From: Thermoflexus hugenholtzii JAD2 | GTDB taxonomy: Bacteria; Chloroflexota; Dehalococcoidia; SHYB01 | DNA length: 9,659 nt | Assembly: GCA_945861815.1 (NCBI GenBank) | Contig: CAMAVV010000045.1 | Span: forward strand, 1 to 9,659 | Direction: 5' to 3' | Part shown: one piece after another, positions 1 to 7,238 of the stretch | Numbering within the stretch: the first letter of the stretch is position 1 | Layout of the letters: each line of letters starts with the position of its first letter | Program-made: the position numbers and the translations under genes | Notes under the pieces: model-generated | Seen by the model: only the letters and a program-made list of their open reading frames with translations | What the model was told of the DNA's origin: nothing | The model's database searches: none

Positions 1-1
1 C

Positions 2-1096
2 GAAGGGTATGTGGATATCCCGAAGGTTGTTCGCGAAGCGATACGGCGAGCAGGCTATGTGAAGCCAGAGTACGGCATCGACTTCCAGAGCTGCGGCGTG
101 CTCGTCTCCCTCAAAGAGCAATCGGGAGATATCGCCCTCGGCGTCGATAAGTCGATGGAGGCGAAGAGCAAGAGCAGCGACAATGGCGAAGAGGACCCCG
201 ACAAGATAGGCGCGGGCGATCAGGGCATGATGGTTGGCTTTGCGTGCACCGAGAGCGAGCCCTTTTCTCCGGGCACCTTTATGCCGCTGCCGATCTTCCT
301 GGCGCACAAGCTCACGCACCGCCTGGCGGAGCTACGCAAGACGCAGTCGCTCCCCTACCTGCGCCCCGACGGCAAGTCCCAGGTGACCATCGAGTTCGAC
401 CACGGTGTGCCGAAGGCAGTCACGGCAGTCGTCGTCAGCGCACAGCACGCGCCTGAGGTCTCGATGGACGTGATCCGCAGGGACGTGACGGAAGAGGTCA
501 TCAAGCCCATCATCCCCAAACACCTGCGCACCAAGGACACCAAGATATACGTGAACCCCACAGGGCGCTTCGTCATCGGCGGGCCAACCGGCGATGCGGG
601 CCTTACCGGCCGCAAGATCCTTGTGGATACCTACGGCGGCATGGCGCGGCACGGCGGCGGCGCATTCTCCGGCAAAGACCCCACAAAGGTTGACCGTTCC
701 GGGGCATATGCGGCGCGCTGGGTGGCAAAGAACGTCGTGGCCGCCGGCCTGGCAGACCGCCTCGAGATCCAGGTCTCCTACGCCATCGGCGTCGCGAAGC
801 CGATCTCCATCTCCATCGAGACCTACGGCACAAACAAGATCCCCGACGAGAAGATACTACAGCTCATCAACAAGCACTTCGACCTGCGCCCCGCCGCCAT
901 CATCCGCGACCTGCGCCTGCGCCGCCCCATCTATCTCCCCTCGGCGTCCTACGGCCACTTTGGCCGGGACGATGTGCACTTCCCCTGGGAGGAGACGGCA
1001 AAGGCTGCGGGGCTGCGCGCCGATGCGGGACTCGCAGCTGCGAAGGGCAAGCGCTCCACCGCCGCAACGGCCAAGGCAGGCGCAGCGAAGGCCTAG
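2..1096 (+). CDS. metK: S-adenosylmethionine synthetase (MetK), 5' end cut by the window
   Basis: Makes S-adenosylmethionine from methionine and ATP in the cytoplasm; the family works as a tetramer with Mg2+ and K+. The reading frame is open to the left edge and begins EGYVDIPKVVRE, which matches an internal stretch of the family, so roughly the first 55 residues (with the HPDK motif) lie outside. The GTG at 11 is internal, not a start. Visible family motifs are GAGDQGMMVGFA (nt 209-244), the phosphate-binding loop GPTGDAGLTGRK (581-616), GGGAFSGKDPTKVDRS (653-700) and FPWEET near the end (family form FxWE). After this the protein continues into an Ala/Lys-rich tail of about 20 residues (nt 1031-1093) ending KAGAAKA, which E. 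coli-type enzymes lack. The next gene starts 20 nt downstream on the same strand. Identification is secure. Confidence 0.97.
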   Translation, partial: EGYVDIPKVVREAIRRAGYVKPEYGIDFQSCGVLVSLKEQSGDIALGVDKSMEAKSKSSDNGEEDPDKIGAGDQGMMVGFACTESEPFSPGTFMPLPIFLAHKLTHRLAELRKTQSLPYLRPDGKSQVTIEFDHGVPKAVTAVVVSAQHAPEVSMDVIRRDVTEEVIKPIIPKHLRTKDTKIYVNPTGRFVIGGPTGDAGLTGRKILVDTYGGMARHGGGAFSGKDPTKVDRSGAYAARWVAKNVVAAGLADRLEIQVSYAIGVAKPISISIETYGTNKIPDEKILQLINKHFDLRPAAIIRDLRLRRPIYLPSASYGHFGRDDVHFPWEETAKAAGLRADAGLAAAKGKRSTAATAKAGAAKA

Positions 1097-1116
1097 ACTC
1101 CCCAGGTAGCTCACCC

Positions 1117-2205
1117 ATGCAAGCGGTTATTCTGGCAGGAGGCCAAGGGACTCGGCTTAGGCCGCTAACCTCTAACCTGCCCAAGCCGATGATTCCGCTT
1201 GTGAACAAGCCGTTCCTCGAACGGATGCTGGCTTATCTCAAGGCCCACGGCGTGACTGAAGTCATCCTTGCCTTGGGTTACCTGCCCACTGCGATCCAGG
1301 ACGCCTTTGGCGATGGCAGAGGCATCGGTGTGCGCATCATCTATTCCATAGAAGAGGCGCCGCTCGGCACGGCCGGGGCCGTGAAACACCTTGAGCGTCT
1401 CATCAAAGGGACATTCCTCGTCTTCAACGGCGACATCGTGACGGACATGGACCTGACGGCGATGCAGAGGCTGCACCGGGAGAAGAAGTCTACGGCAACG
1501 CTCTTCCTGGTGCGCGTCGACGACCCGACCCGTTTCGGAGTCGTTGAGACGACTGGAGAGAGCCGTATCACCAGGTTCACCGAGAAGCCAAAGAAGGAAG
1601 AGGTCCGGGCGAACACGATCAACGGCGGCTGCTATGTGCTGGAGCCACAGGTGCTCACGCATGTACCCCCTGGCGAATACCATATGTTCGAAAAGGGCCT
1701 CTTCCCAAAACTCCTCGAGATCGGCGCGCCGATGCATGCGTACGCTCCACCCTGCTACTGGAACGACGTCGGCACGCCAGCAAGCTACCTTCGCATCCAC
1801 CAGGACATCCTGGAGGGCAGGGCGACGCTGAGCGATGAGGGCAGGCTGTCTCCTGGCGAAGTACGCAAGGGCCTCAATGTTCGCATCGCGCCGAACGCCT
1901 CTCTTACAGGCCCGGTAATCTTGGGAGACGGGTGCACGATCGAGGCGGGCGCGCAAATCACAGGCCCCGCGGTGATAGGGCGCAACTGTTTGGTCCAGCG
2001 CGGCGCACGCCTGGCAAACGTCGTGCTGTGGGATGGCGTCATCATCGGCGAAGAAGCAGTGGTAGAGGCAACTTCCATCGCCAAGGGCGTCACGGTGGGC
2101 AAACGTGCGATACTGCGGGGAGCCGTCATCGGCGAAGGGGCGCGCATCAGCGATGGCGCGAACCTGGCACCGGGGGCAACTGTTCAGGTAGGCGGCATAG
2201 CGTGA
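1117..2205 (+). CDS. Sugar-1-phosphate nucleotidyltransferase with C-terminal left-handed beta-helix (GDP-mannose or glucose-1-phosphate pyrophosphorylase type)
   Basis: Couples a hexose-1-phosphate to an NTP, giving NDP-sugar and pyrophosphate. The 362 residues split into a GT-A nucleotidyltransferase domain (about 1-230) and a hexapeptide-repeat beta-helix (about 250-360: runs such as GPVILGDGCTIEAGAQI and GPAVIGRN). Seen in the first domain: the nucleotide loop LAGGQGTRLRPLT (6-18), LPKPM with Lys23, NGD (104-106, metal-binding Asp), TEKP (155-158) and YWNDVGTPASYL (214-225, with a second metal Asp). This layout is that of mannose-1-phosphate guanylyltransferase and of glucose-1-phosphate adenylyl/thymidylyltransferases; the base and sugar cannot be decided from motifs. 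The ATG gives the canonical N-terminus MQAVILAGG, although only a weak AGG lies upstream. It sits 25 nt before the phosphohexomutase that would supply its substrate. Confidence 0.9.
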   Translation: MQAVILAGGQGTRLRPLTSNLPKPMIPLVNKPFLERMLAYLKAHGVTEVILALGYLPTAIQDAFGDGRGIGVRIIYSIEEAPLGTAGAVKHLERLIKGTFLVFNGDIVTDMDLTAMQRLHREKKSTATLFLVRVDDPTRFGVVETTGESRITRFTEKPKKEEVRANTINGGCYVLEPQVLTHVPPGEYHMFEKGLFPKLLEIGAPMHAYAPPCYWNDVGTPASYLRIHQDILEGRATLSDEGRLSPGEVRKGLNVRIAPNASLTGPVILGDGCTIEAGAQITGPAVIGRNCLVQRGARLANVVLWDGVIIGEEAVVEATSIAKGVTVGKRAILRGAVIGEGARISDGANLAPGATVQVGGIA

Positions 2206-2230
2206 CGGAGGCGCAAGGAGCACGAGTCCG

Positions 2231-3661
2231 ATGGCCATAAAGCCAATCAAGTTCGGCACCGACGGCTGGCGCGCAATCATCGGCGAGGACTATACGTTTG
2301 AGAACGTCCGCTACTGCGCCCAGGGTGTCGCAGACTATTTCCGCCAGAAGGGACAGCCGGAAAAAGGTCTCGTGGTCGGCTACGATACCCGGTTCGCCTC
2401 GGAGCATTTCGCAGACGCGGCAGCCGAGGTCCTCTGCGGCAACGGCATCCGCGTCCTTCTCGCGGACAGGGCCTGCCCGACGCCCGTCGCCAGCTTTAAT
2501 CTGGTGCAACGCAAGGCGACCGGGGGCATCGTCATCACCGCCAGCCACAACCCTGGCACGTACAACGGCTTCAAGGTAAAACCCGACTACGGCGGCAGCG
2601 CCTCCCCGGAAATCGTGGCGGAGATTGAGGGGCATATCAGCCGGGGACAGCAGTCCGGGCAGGTGAAGCGCATGCCCTTGGCAGAGGCTGAAAAGAAGGG
2701 CCTGCTGGAGCGCTTCGACCCAGCGCCAGCCTACCTCACGCAGATGGGGAAGCTGGTCAACCTGGATGAGATTAAGCAGTCGCCGCTAAAGATCGTCGTC
2801 GATTCGATGTATGGCGCTGGCGCAGGGTATATCACACATCTCCTTCGCGGCGGGAAGGCGCAGGTCATCGAGATCCACGGCGAGCGCAACCCCGCCTTCC
2901 CTGGGATGGCGCAACCTGAGCCGATCACACAAAACCTCCAGGCACTGGCCAAGGCCGTTCGCGACCACAAGGCAGACGTCGGCATCGCCACCGACGGGGA
3001 CGCGGACCGCCTGGGCCTTATGGACGAGCATGGGAACTTTGTGACCCAGCTGCAAACGATTTCCCTCCTGGCGCTCTACCTGCTCGATGTCCAGGAGAAG
3101 CGCGCCCCCATCGTCAAATCCATCACGACGAGCAGCATGCTTTTCCGCCTGGGCGAACTGTACAAGGTACCAGTCTTTGAAACGCCGGTTGGCTTCAAAT
3201 ATATCGGGCCGATCATGATGAAAGAGAAGGCGATGCTTGGCGGCGAGGAGAGCGGCGGCTATGGATTTGCAGGGCATATCCCGGAGCGCGACGGCATCCT
3301 CTCCGGCCTCTTCATCCTTTCCATGATGGTCAAGCTGAAGAAGAAGCCGTCTGAGCTTATCGATTATCTCTACAAAAAGGTGGGGCCGCACCACTACGAC
3401 CGCTATGACATCACCTTCGATCCTGCGCAGCGCGACGCAATCATCAAACGCCTGAACGACAGCAAGCCATCAACGCTTAGCGGGTCGAAGGTCATAGGCA
3501 TAGACACCTTTGACGGCAGGCGGTTCAGGCTGGAGGACGGTTCGTGGTCGCTTATCCGTTTCTCCGGCACAGAGCCGCTCCTGCGCATCTATTGCGAAAC
3601 GACGAGCCCTGAGCGGGTGCAGACACTTCTCGCAGAAACACGCAGGCTCACAGGCGCATGA
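2231..3661 (+). CDS. Phosphoglucomutase/phosphomannomutase (alpha-D-phosphohexomutase)
   Basis: Interconverts hexose-6-phosphate and hexose-1-phosphate through a phosphoserine enzyme. All four family signatures are present in the 476 residues: FGTDGWR (8-14), the catalytic loop TASHNPGTYNG with phosphorylatable Ser105, the Mg2+ loop DGDADR (255-260), the sugar-recognition loop GGEESGG (337-343) and the phosphate-binding loop RFSGTEPLLR (443-452). Length is normal for the family. GEESGG is the form I associate with glucose-preferring or dual-specificity members, whereas classical phosphomannomutases carry GEMSGH; this is a hint, not proof. The ATG follows AAGGAG (2215-2220) by 10 nt. The stop overlaps the next start as ATGA (3658-3661), which suggests translational coupling with the isomerase that makes its substrate. 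Confidence 0.93.
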   Translation: MAIKPIKFGTDGWRAIIGEDYTFENVRYCAQGVADYFRQKGQPEKGLVVGYDTRFASEHFADAAAEVLCGNGIRVLLADRACPTPVASFNLVQRKATGGIVITASHNPGTYNGFKVKPDYGGSASPEIVAEIEGHISRGQQSGQVKRMPLAEAEKKGLLERFDPAPAYLTQMGKLVNLDEIKQSPLKIVVDSMYGAGAGYITHLLRGGKAQVIEIHGERNPAFPGMAQPEPITQNLQALAKAVRDHKADVGIATDGDADRLGLMDEHGNFVTQLQTISLLALYLLDVQEKRAPIVKSITTSSMLFRLGELYKVPVFETPVGFKYIGPIMMKEKAMLGGEESGGYGFAGHIPERDGILSGLFILSMMVKLKKKPSELIDYLYKKVGPHHYDRYDITFDPAQRDAIIKRLNDSKPSTLSGSKVIGIDTFDGRRFRLEDGSWSLIRFSGTEPLLRIYCETTSPERVQTLLAETRRLTGA

Positions 3662-4722
3662 AGGCACAACTCGACGACCCGGCGCTCTATGCCAAGCTTG
3701 ACCCTGCAGGCATGGGCAGGCATATCGAAGCGTTGCCTAAGCAGTGCACCCATGCCTGGAGCGAAGCCCTCTCCCTCACGTTGCCCGCCAGCTATCGTAA
3801 GGCTGAGCGCATCGTCGTTGCCGGCATGGGCGGCTCCGCCATCGGCGGCGAACTGGCCTCCGATTTCTTCAAGGCTTCAGACGGCCCGGCGCTTTCCGTC
3901 CATCGCGACTATGGCGCGCCGCCCAAGGTGGACAGGCGCACGCTGGTCATCGGCGCAAGCTACTCCGGGAAGACAGCGGAGTGCCTTAGCGCATTCACTG
4001 ATTCCTTGGCGAAGGGCGCTCTGGGCGTGGCCGTGACGCGCGGCGGCCAGCTGGGAAAGCTGTGCAAGGCAAAGGGGCTGCCAGTGTTCCCAATCGGTTA
4101 CGAGAGCCAGCCGCGGGCCGCCATCGGATACGGCATCATGCCAGTGTTGGCAATCGCGCAAAACCTCGGCCTCTCTAAGCGTTTGGACGGCCATGTGAAA
4201 GAGGCGCTCGCCGAGATGGAGAAGCTTGGCAAGGAACTGCATCCCAGGGCGCCAACGGCGCTAAACCCGGCGAAACAGCTTGCAGAGAAGATCGGCGATA
4301 GGACGGTCGTGATATGTGGCGCAGAGCACCTGACAGGCACAGCGCGACGGTGGAAGACACAGGTCGAGGAGAATGCAAAGTCGTGGGCCTATTACGATGC
4401 GCTTCCTGAGTTCGACCACAACGCCATCGAAGGGGTGACGCTGCCCGAGGGCGCGCCTGGACGACACATCGTCATCTTCCTCAGCAGCGCACGCTTCCAG
4501 CCCCAGATAAAACGCCGCATCGCAGTGACGACAGAGCTTTTGAACAAGTCAGGTGTGGCGACAGACGTTGTGGAGGCCAGGGGTAAAGGACTGCTCGCGC
4601 ATATCCTGACCTCAGTGTTATTCGGCGATTACGTCAGCTATTATCTAGCGATACGCCGCGGCGTTGACCCAACCCCCATCCCTAACCTCAGCTGGATAAA
4701 AGAACGCCTCGCCCAGCGATAG
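3658..4722 (+). CDS. Bifunctional phosphoglucose/phosphomannose isomerase (SIS-domain)
   Basis: Interconverts fructose-6-phosphate with glucose-6-phosphate and with mannose-6-phosphate. The 354 residues contain two SIS-type sugar-isomerase halves. Seen are GMGGSAIGGEL (56-66), the phosphate-binding SYSGKTAE (101-108), QPRAAIGYG (151-159) with the Arg conserved in this family, VEEN (236-239) with the candidate catalytic Glu, EFDHNAIEG (251-259) with the ring-opening His254, and the C-terminal GDYVSYYLAIRRGVDPTP (323-340). These match the archaeal/Chloroflexi-type PGI/PMI family first characterised in Pyrobaculum, rather than classical PGI or zinc-dependent ManA. The start overlaps the mutase stop by 4 nt; no separate ribosome site is obvious, consistent with coupling. 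The usual SYSGNT is SYSGKT here, a variant also plausible in the family. Confidence 0.92.
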   Translation: MKAQLDDPALYAKLDPAGMGRHIEALPKQCTHAWSEALSLTLPASYRKAERIVVAGMGGSAIGGELASDFFKASDGPALSVHRDYGAPPKVDRRTLVIGASYSGKTAECLSAFTDSLAKGALGVAVTRGGQLGKLCKAKGLPVFPIGYESQPRAAIGYGIMPVLAIAQNLGLSKRLDGHVKEALAEMEKLGKELHPRAPTALNPAKQLAEKIGDRTVVICGAEHLTGTARRWKTQVEENAKSWAYYDALPEFDHNAIEGVTLPEGAPGRHIVIFLSSARFQPQIKRRIAVTTELLNKSGVATDVVEARGKGLLAHILTSVLFGDYVSYYLAIRRGVDPTPIPNLSWIKERLAQR

Positions 4723-4734
4723 CCGGAGGAGCCC

Positions 4735-5922
4735 GTGGACTTTCGATTCTCGCCTAAAGAAGAACAGTTTCGTTCGGAAATCCGCCAATGGATGAAGGAG
4801 AACCTTCCCAAGAACTGGCTCGGCATCGACCGGGAGGAGCAGTTCGACCCGGCCTATTTCGACGTCACCAAGGATATGGCAAAGCGGCTGGCGAAGAAGG
4901 GCTGGCTTACCTTGGCCTGGAAGAAGCAATACGGCGGCCAGGAGCGCTCCATCATCGAGCAGACGATCTTCCAGGAAGAGATGATGTACAACGGCGTCCC
5001 AGGGACGACGATGGGCATCGGCGGCACGCAGTGGGTCGGCCCGACGGTCATCCTCTACGGGACTGAAGAGCAGAAGCGAGAGCATCTGCCACCCATCGCC
5101 AAGGGCGAGCGGTGGTGGTGCACGGGCTATAGCGAACCTGGAGCAGGCTCCGACCTGGCGAGCCTCCAGACGCGCGCCGTCCGGGATGGGGACCACTTTG
5201 TCATCAACGGCCAGAAGATATGGAATAGCGCCGCCCACGTCTCAGACTGGTGCTGGCTCGCAGTGCGCACGGACCCGAATGCGCCGAAGCACAAGGGCAT
5301 CAGCATGCTGCTTGTGGATATGAAGACCCCTGGGGTGAAGGCGCGACCCATCGTGAATATGGCGGGGGCGAAGTCCTTCAATGAGATATTCTTCGACAAT
5401 GCGCGGGTGCCAGTGAAGAACCTGGTGGGCGAAGAGAACAAGGGCTGGTATATCCTGGCCGTCGCCCTGGATTTCGAGCGGTCGGGCATCGCCTATGCGG
5501 CGTATGGCGGCAAGACGCTCCGCCTGGCGACGCAGTTCGCCGCGCAGGCCAAGCGCAATGGGAAAGCACTCATCACCGACCCTATCGTGAAGCACCTCCT
5601 GGCGGACATGGCGATACGCGTGGAGATACAGCGCAAGTTCGCGTACCGGGTGGCGTGGATCCAGAATCAGGGGAAGGTCCCCAGCATGGAGGCCTCCATC
5701 GCCAAGGTCTTTGGCTCGGAGGTGCAGCAAGGCGCCGCCATCACCGGCATGCGCATCCTTGGGCTTGCCGGCCAGGTGGAGAGCACCTCGGAGCTAGGCC
5801 AGATACAGGCGCGCATTCAGAACCAGTATCTGAGCAGCATCTCGGCGACTATCGCAGCCGGGACGTCAGAGATACAGCGAAACATCATCGGCCAGCGAGG
5901 GTTGGGGCTGCCAAGGGATTAG
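4735..5922 (+). CDS. Acyl-CoA dehydrogenase, FadE6/17/26-like
   Basis: FAD flavoenzyme expected to oxidise an acyl-CoA thioester to the 2,3-enoyl-CoA, passing electrons to an electron-transfer flavoprotein. The 395 residues are full length: N-terminal helical domain (MDFRFSPKEEQFRSEIR onwards), middle beta domain with CTGYSEPGAGSDL (129-141) and SFNEIFFDNARVP (214-226), and C-terminal helical domain ending GTSEIQRNIIGQRGLGLPR (376-394). In medium-chain enzymes the catalytic Glu stands just before GTS; here that residue is Ala375. Glu248 in LDFERSG sits where isovaleryl-CoA dehydrogenase and some mycobacterial FadE subunits carry theirs, so it is the likely base. Start is GTG, with GGAGGAG (4725-4731) just upstream at unusually close spacing, but the N-terminus fits the family well. 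It lies 12 nt after the isomerase, so is probably co-transcribed. The substrate cannot be told; no acyl-CoA ligase, thiolase or ETF gene is in view. Confidence 0.92.
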   Translation: MDFRFSPKEEQFRSEIRQWMKENLPKNWLGIDREEQFDPAYFDVTKDMAKRLAKKGWLTLAWKKQYGGQERSIIEQTIFQEEMMYNGVPGTTMGIGGTQWVGPTVILYGTEEQKREHLPPIAKGERWWCTGYSEPGAGSDLASLQTRAVRDGDHFVINGQKIWNSAAHVSDWCWLAVRTDPNAPKHKGISMLLVDMKTPGVKARPIVNMAGAKSFNEIFFDNARVPVKNLVGEENKGWYILAVALDFERSGIAYAAYGGKTLRLATQFAAQAKRNGKALITDPIVKHLLADMAIRVEIQRKFAYRVAWIQNQGKVPSMEASIAKVFGSEVQQGAAITGMRILGLAGQVESTSELGQIQARIQNQYLSSISATIAAGTSEIQRNIIGQRGLGLPRD

Positions 5923-5981
5923 GGGAGGAGCAGGAAGCAAGGGGCAAGGACGACAGGAACATAGGAAATCGGGAAGACAGA

Positions 5982-6023
5982 ACAAAAAGAGAGGCCCGCC
6001 AAATGGCGGGCCTCTCTTTTTGT
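5982..6023. terminator. Bidirectional intrinsic terminator between convergent operons
   Basis: A perfect inverted repeat: 19-bp arms (5982-6000 and 6005-6023) with the 4-nt loop AAAT. The core is GGCCCGCC/GGCGGGCC, flanked by AGAGA and A5/T5 runs, so the transcript of either strand forms a GC-rich stem ending in a U-run. It lies 59 nt past the acyl-CoA dehydrogenase stop (plus strand) and 16 nt past the rpsI stop (minus strand), exactly where two converging operons need termination. Confidence 0.95.
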
Positions 6024-6039
6024 CGATATGTGAGCGGAA

Positions 6040-6441
6040 TTAGCGCTTGGTGTACTGAGGCGCCTTGCGTGCGCGCTTGAGGCCGTACTTCTTGCGCTCT
6101 TTCTCCCGGGAATCGCGGGTCAGGAAGCCCTGGGCTTTGAGAGCAGGGCGGAAGGTCTTGTCGATCTCCAAGAGGGCGCGGGAGATGCCGTGGCGAATGG
6201 CGATGGCTTGGGCGTTATAGCCCCCACCTTCGACCTTGACCACAGCGTTGTACTTCTTGAGGACGTTCGTCAGGCGCAGGGGCTCGGTGACGATGTTGCG
6301 CAGATGGGCCAGGGGGATCGCCTGCTCCAGGGGCTTGCCGTTGATGACGACAGCGCCGCCGCCAGGGGTCAGCTTAACCTGTGCTCTGGCCGTTTTGCGA
6401 CGACCGGTACCGCGATAGAGAGCTTGATGACTTGTTGTCAT
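6040..6441 (-). CDS. rpsI: 30S ribosomal protein S9
   Basis: Small-subunit protein whose C-terminal tail reaches the P-site tRNA in the decoding centre. At 133 residues it has normal length. Seen: GTGRRKTARAQV (11-22), the conserved GGGYNAQAIAIRHGISRAL (72-90), LTRDSREKERKKYG (107-120) and the basic end KAPQYTKR with the near-invariant terminal Lys-Arg. Start ATG at 6441 follows a strong GGAGGAG by 3 nt. It is the last gene of the minus-strand operon, 10 nt after rplM, its usual partner, and is followed by the shared terminator. Confidence 0.98.
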   Translation of the reverse strand: MTTSHQALYRGTGRRKTARAQVKLTPGGGAVVINGKPLEQAIPLAHLRNIVTEPLRLTNVLKKYNAVVKVEGGGYNAQAIAIRHGISRALLEIDKTFRPALKAQGFLTRDSREKERKKYGLKRARKAPQYTKR

Positions 6442-6444
6442 CTA

Positions 6445-6451
6445 CTCCTCC
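6445..6451 (-). promoter_or_regulatory. Shine-Dalgarno site of rpsI
   Basis: GGAGGAG lies between the rplM TAA and the rpsI ATG, directly after the rplM stop. Its short distance from the ATG resembles that of the acyl-CoA dehydrogenase start. It allows strong and probably coupled re-initiation at rpsI. Confidence 0.75.
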
Positions 6452-7210
6452 TTATTTCTGGTCTTTCTTGGTTTCTTCCTGGGCCTTGCGCGAGCGCGTC
6501 TTGGGCGCAGGGGGAGTCAGTGGTGTGGTGTCTACAGGAGCGGCGGCATGGGCAGGAGACGCCGCTGCCACAGGCGCAGAGGGGGCAGCAGAAGCGGCGG
6601 GGGCGGGAGCGGGCTTGGCAGCAGGTGGTGCGGCAGACGCAACCTTTGCAGATGGCGCGGCCTTTGCAGGTGGCGCGGCCTTCGCCACGGCCTTGGGCGC
6701 TTCCACCGAGGGTCTGGCGGGTTTCACGGCGTGGACGGGCCGGGGCTTCTTGCCAGGCTTGCCGGGCTTGGTGGGAAGCGCCAACTCACTGGCCTGAGCG
6801 CCGTGGGGATGCTTGCCCTCGGCATAGACTTTCAGCTTCTTGATGAGCTGACGGCCAAGGCGTCCTTTGGGAAGCATACCCCACACCGCATATTCGACGA
6901 CTTTGCGGGGGCTTTTGGCGAGCAACTTGCCCAATGGCTCTTCTCTGAGAGAGCCCGGGTAGAGGCTGTGGCGGTAGTACATCTTCGTATGGACCTTGTC
7001 CGCTGAGACGCGAATCTTCGCCGCATTCACCACGATCACAAAATCGCCGGTGTCCAGATACGGGGTGAAGGAGGGCTTGTCTTTGCCACGAATGATGGCG
7101 GCGGCCTCAGAGGCCAGGCGGCCCAAGGTCTTGCCAGTGGCATCGATGACGCGCCAGTTCCGCCTGATATCAGCGGCCTTCGGAACATATGTCTTCGTTA
7201 CAGCGTTCAT
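6452..7210 (-). CDS. rplM: 50S ribosomal protein L13 with about 107-residue low-complexity C-terminal tail
   Basis: Early-assembling large-subunit protein that binds 23S rRNA. Residues 1-145 are a complete L13: NWRVIDATGKTLGRLASE (18-35), YLDTGDFVIVVNA (51-63), MYYRHSLYPGSL (77-88), GMLPKGRLGRQ (111-121) and LKVYAEGKHPHGAQ (126-139). Typical L13 ends about here (142 residues in E. coli). This protein continues to 252 residues: a basic Pro/Lys/Gly part (KPGKPGKKPRP), a long Ala/Pro part with AKAAP-type repeats, and a charged end TRSRKAQEETKKDQK. No stop or frameshift separates tail from core and the rpsI ribosome site lies just after the tail's stop, so the tail looks real. The ATG at 7210 has only a GAGAG-like site. 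It lies 49 nt after truA. Tail function is unknown. Confidence 0.97.
   Translation of the reverse strand: MNAVTKTYVPKAADIRRNWRVIDATGKTLGRLASEAAAIIRGKDKPSFTPYLDTGDFVIVVNAAKIRVSADKVHTKMYYRHSLYPGSLREEPLGKLLAKSPRKVVEYAVWGMLPKGRLGRQLIKKLKVYAEGKHPHGAQASELALPTKPGKPGKKPRPVHAVKPARPSVEAPKAVAKAAPPAKAAPSAKVASAAPPAAKPAPAPAASAAPSAPVAAASPAHAAAPVDTTPLTPPAPKTRSRKAQEETKKDQK
6648..6683 (-). repeat. Two 18-bp tandem repeats inside the L13 tail
   Basis: Units 6648-6665 and 6666-6683 (plus-strand sense GCAG[A/G]TGGCGCGGCCTT[T/C]) differ at only two bases. On the coding strand they encode the hexapeptides AKAAPP and AKAAPS, followed by a degenerate third unit AKVASA. This points to expansion by replication slippage. 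Confidence 0.75.
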
Positions 7211-7238
7211 GACTTCTCTCTCTGCTACATTTTTTCTT

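Noticed and set aside
11..13. GTG at 11 as the start of metK
   Set aside because: The upstream codons continue the MetK alignment (EGYVDIPKVV), and the essential N-terminal part of the enzyme would be missing. The gene is cut by the window edge.
1165..2280. Long minus-strand open frame (371 codons) opposite the nucleotidyltransferase gene
   Set aside because: It lies antisense to a gene with clear catalytic motifs. Its translation is Arg/Asp/Ala-rich with no recognisable domain, as expected for a shadow frame in GC-rich DNA.
5923..5981. Purine-rich stretch after the acyl-CoA dehydrogenase as a small gene or regulatory RNA
   Set aside because: It is short, has no convincing start with a ribosome site and no structure besides the terminator that follows. 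It is best read as a 3' untranslated leader into the terminator.
6190..6843. Plus-strand open frame opposite rpsI and the L13 tail
   Set aside because: The Gln/Arg/Ala-rich translation merely mirrors the low-complexity rplM tail, and the true genes are certain.
7211..7238. Promoter for rplM-rpsI in the truA-rplM gap
   Set aside because: I see no -35/-10 pair resembling TTGACA/TATAAT in the short gap, and the gene order supports read-through from rpoA.
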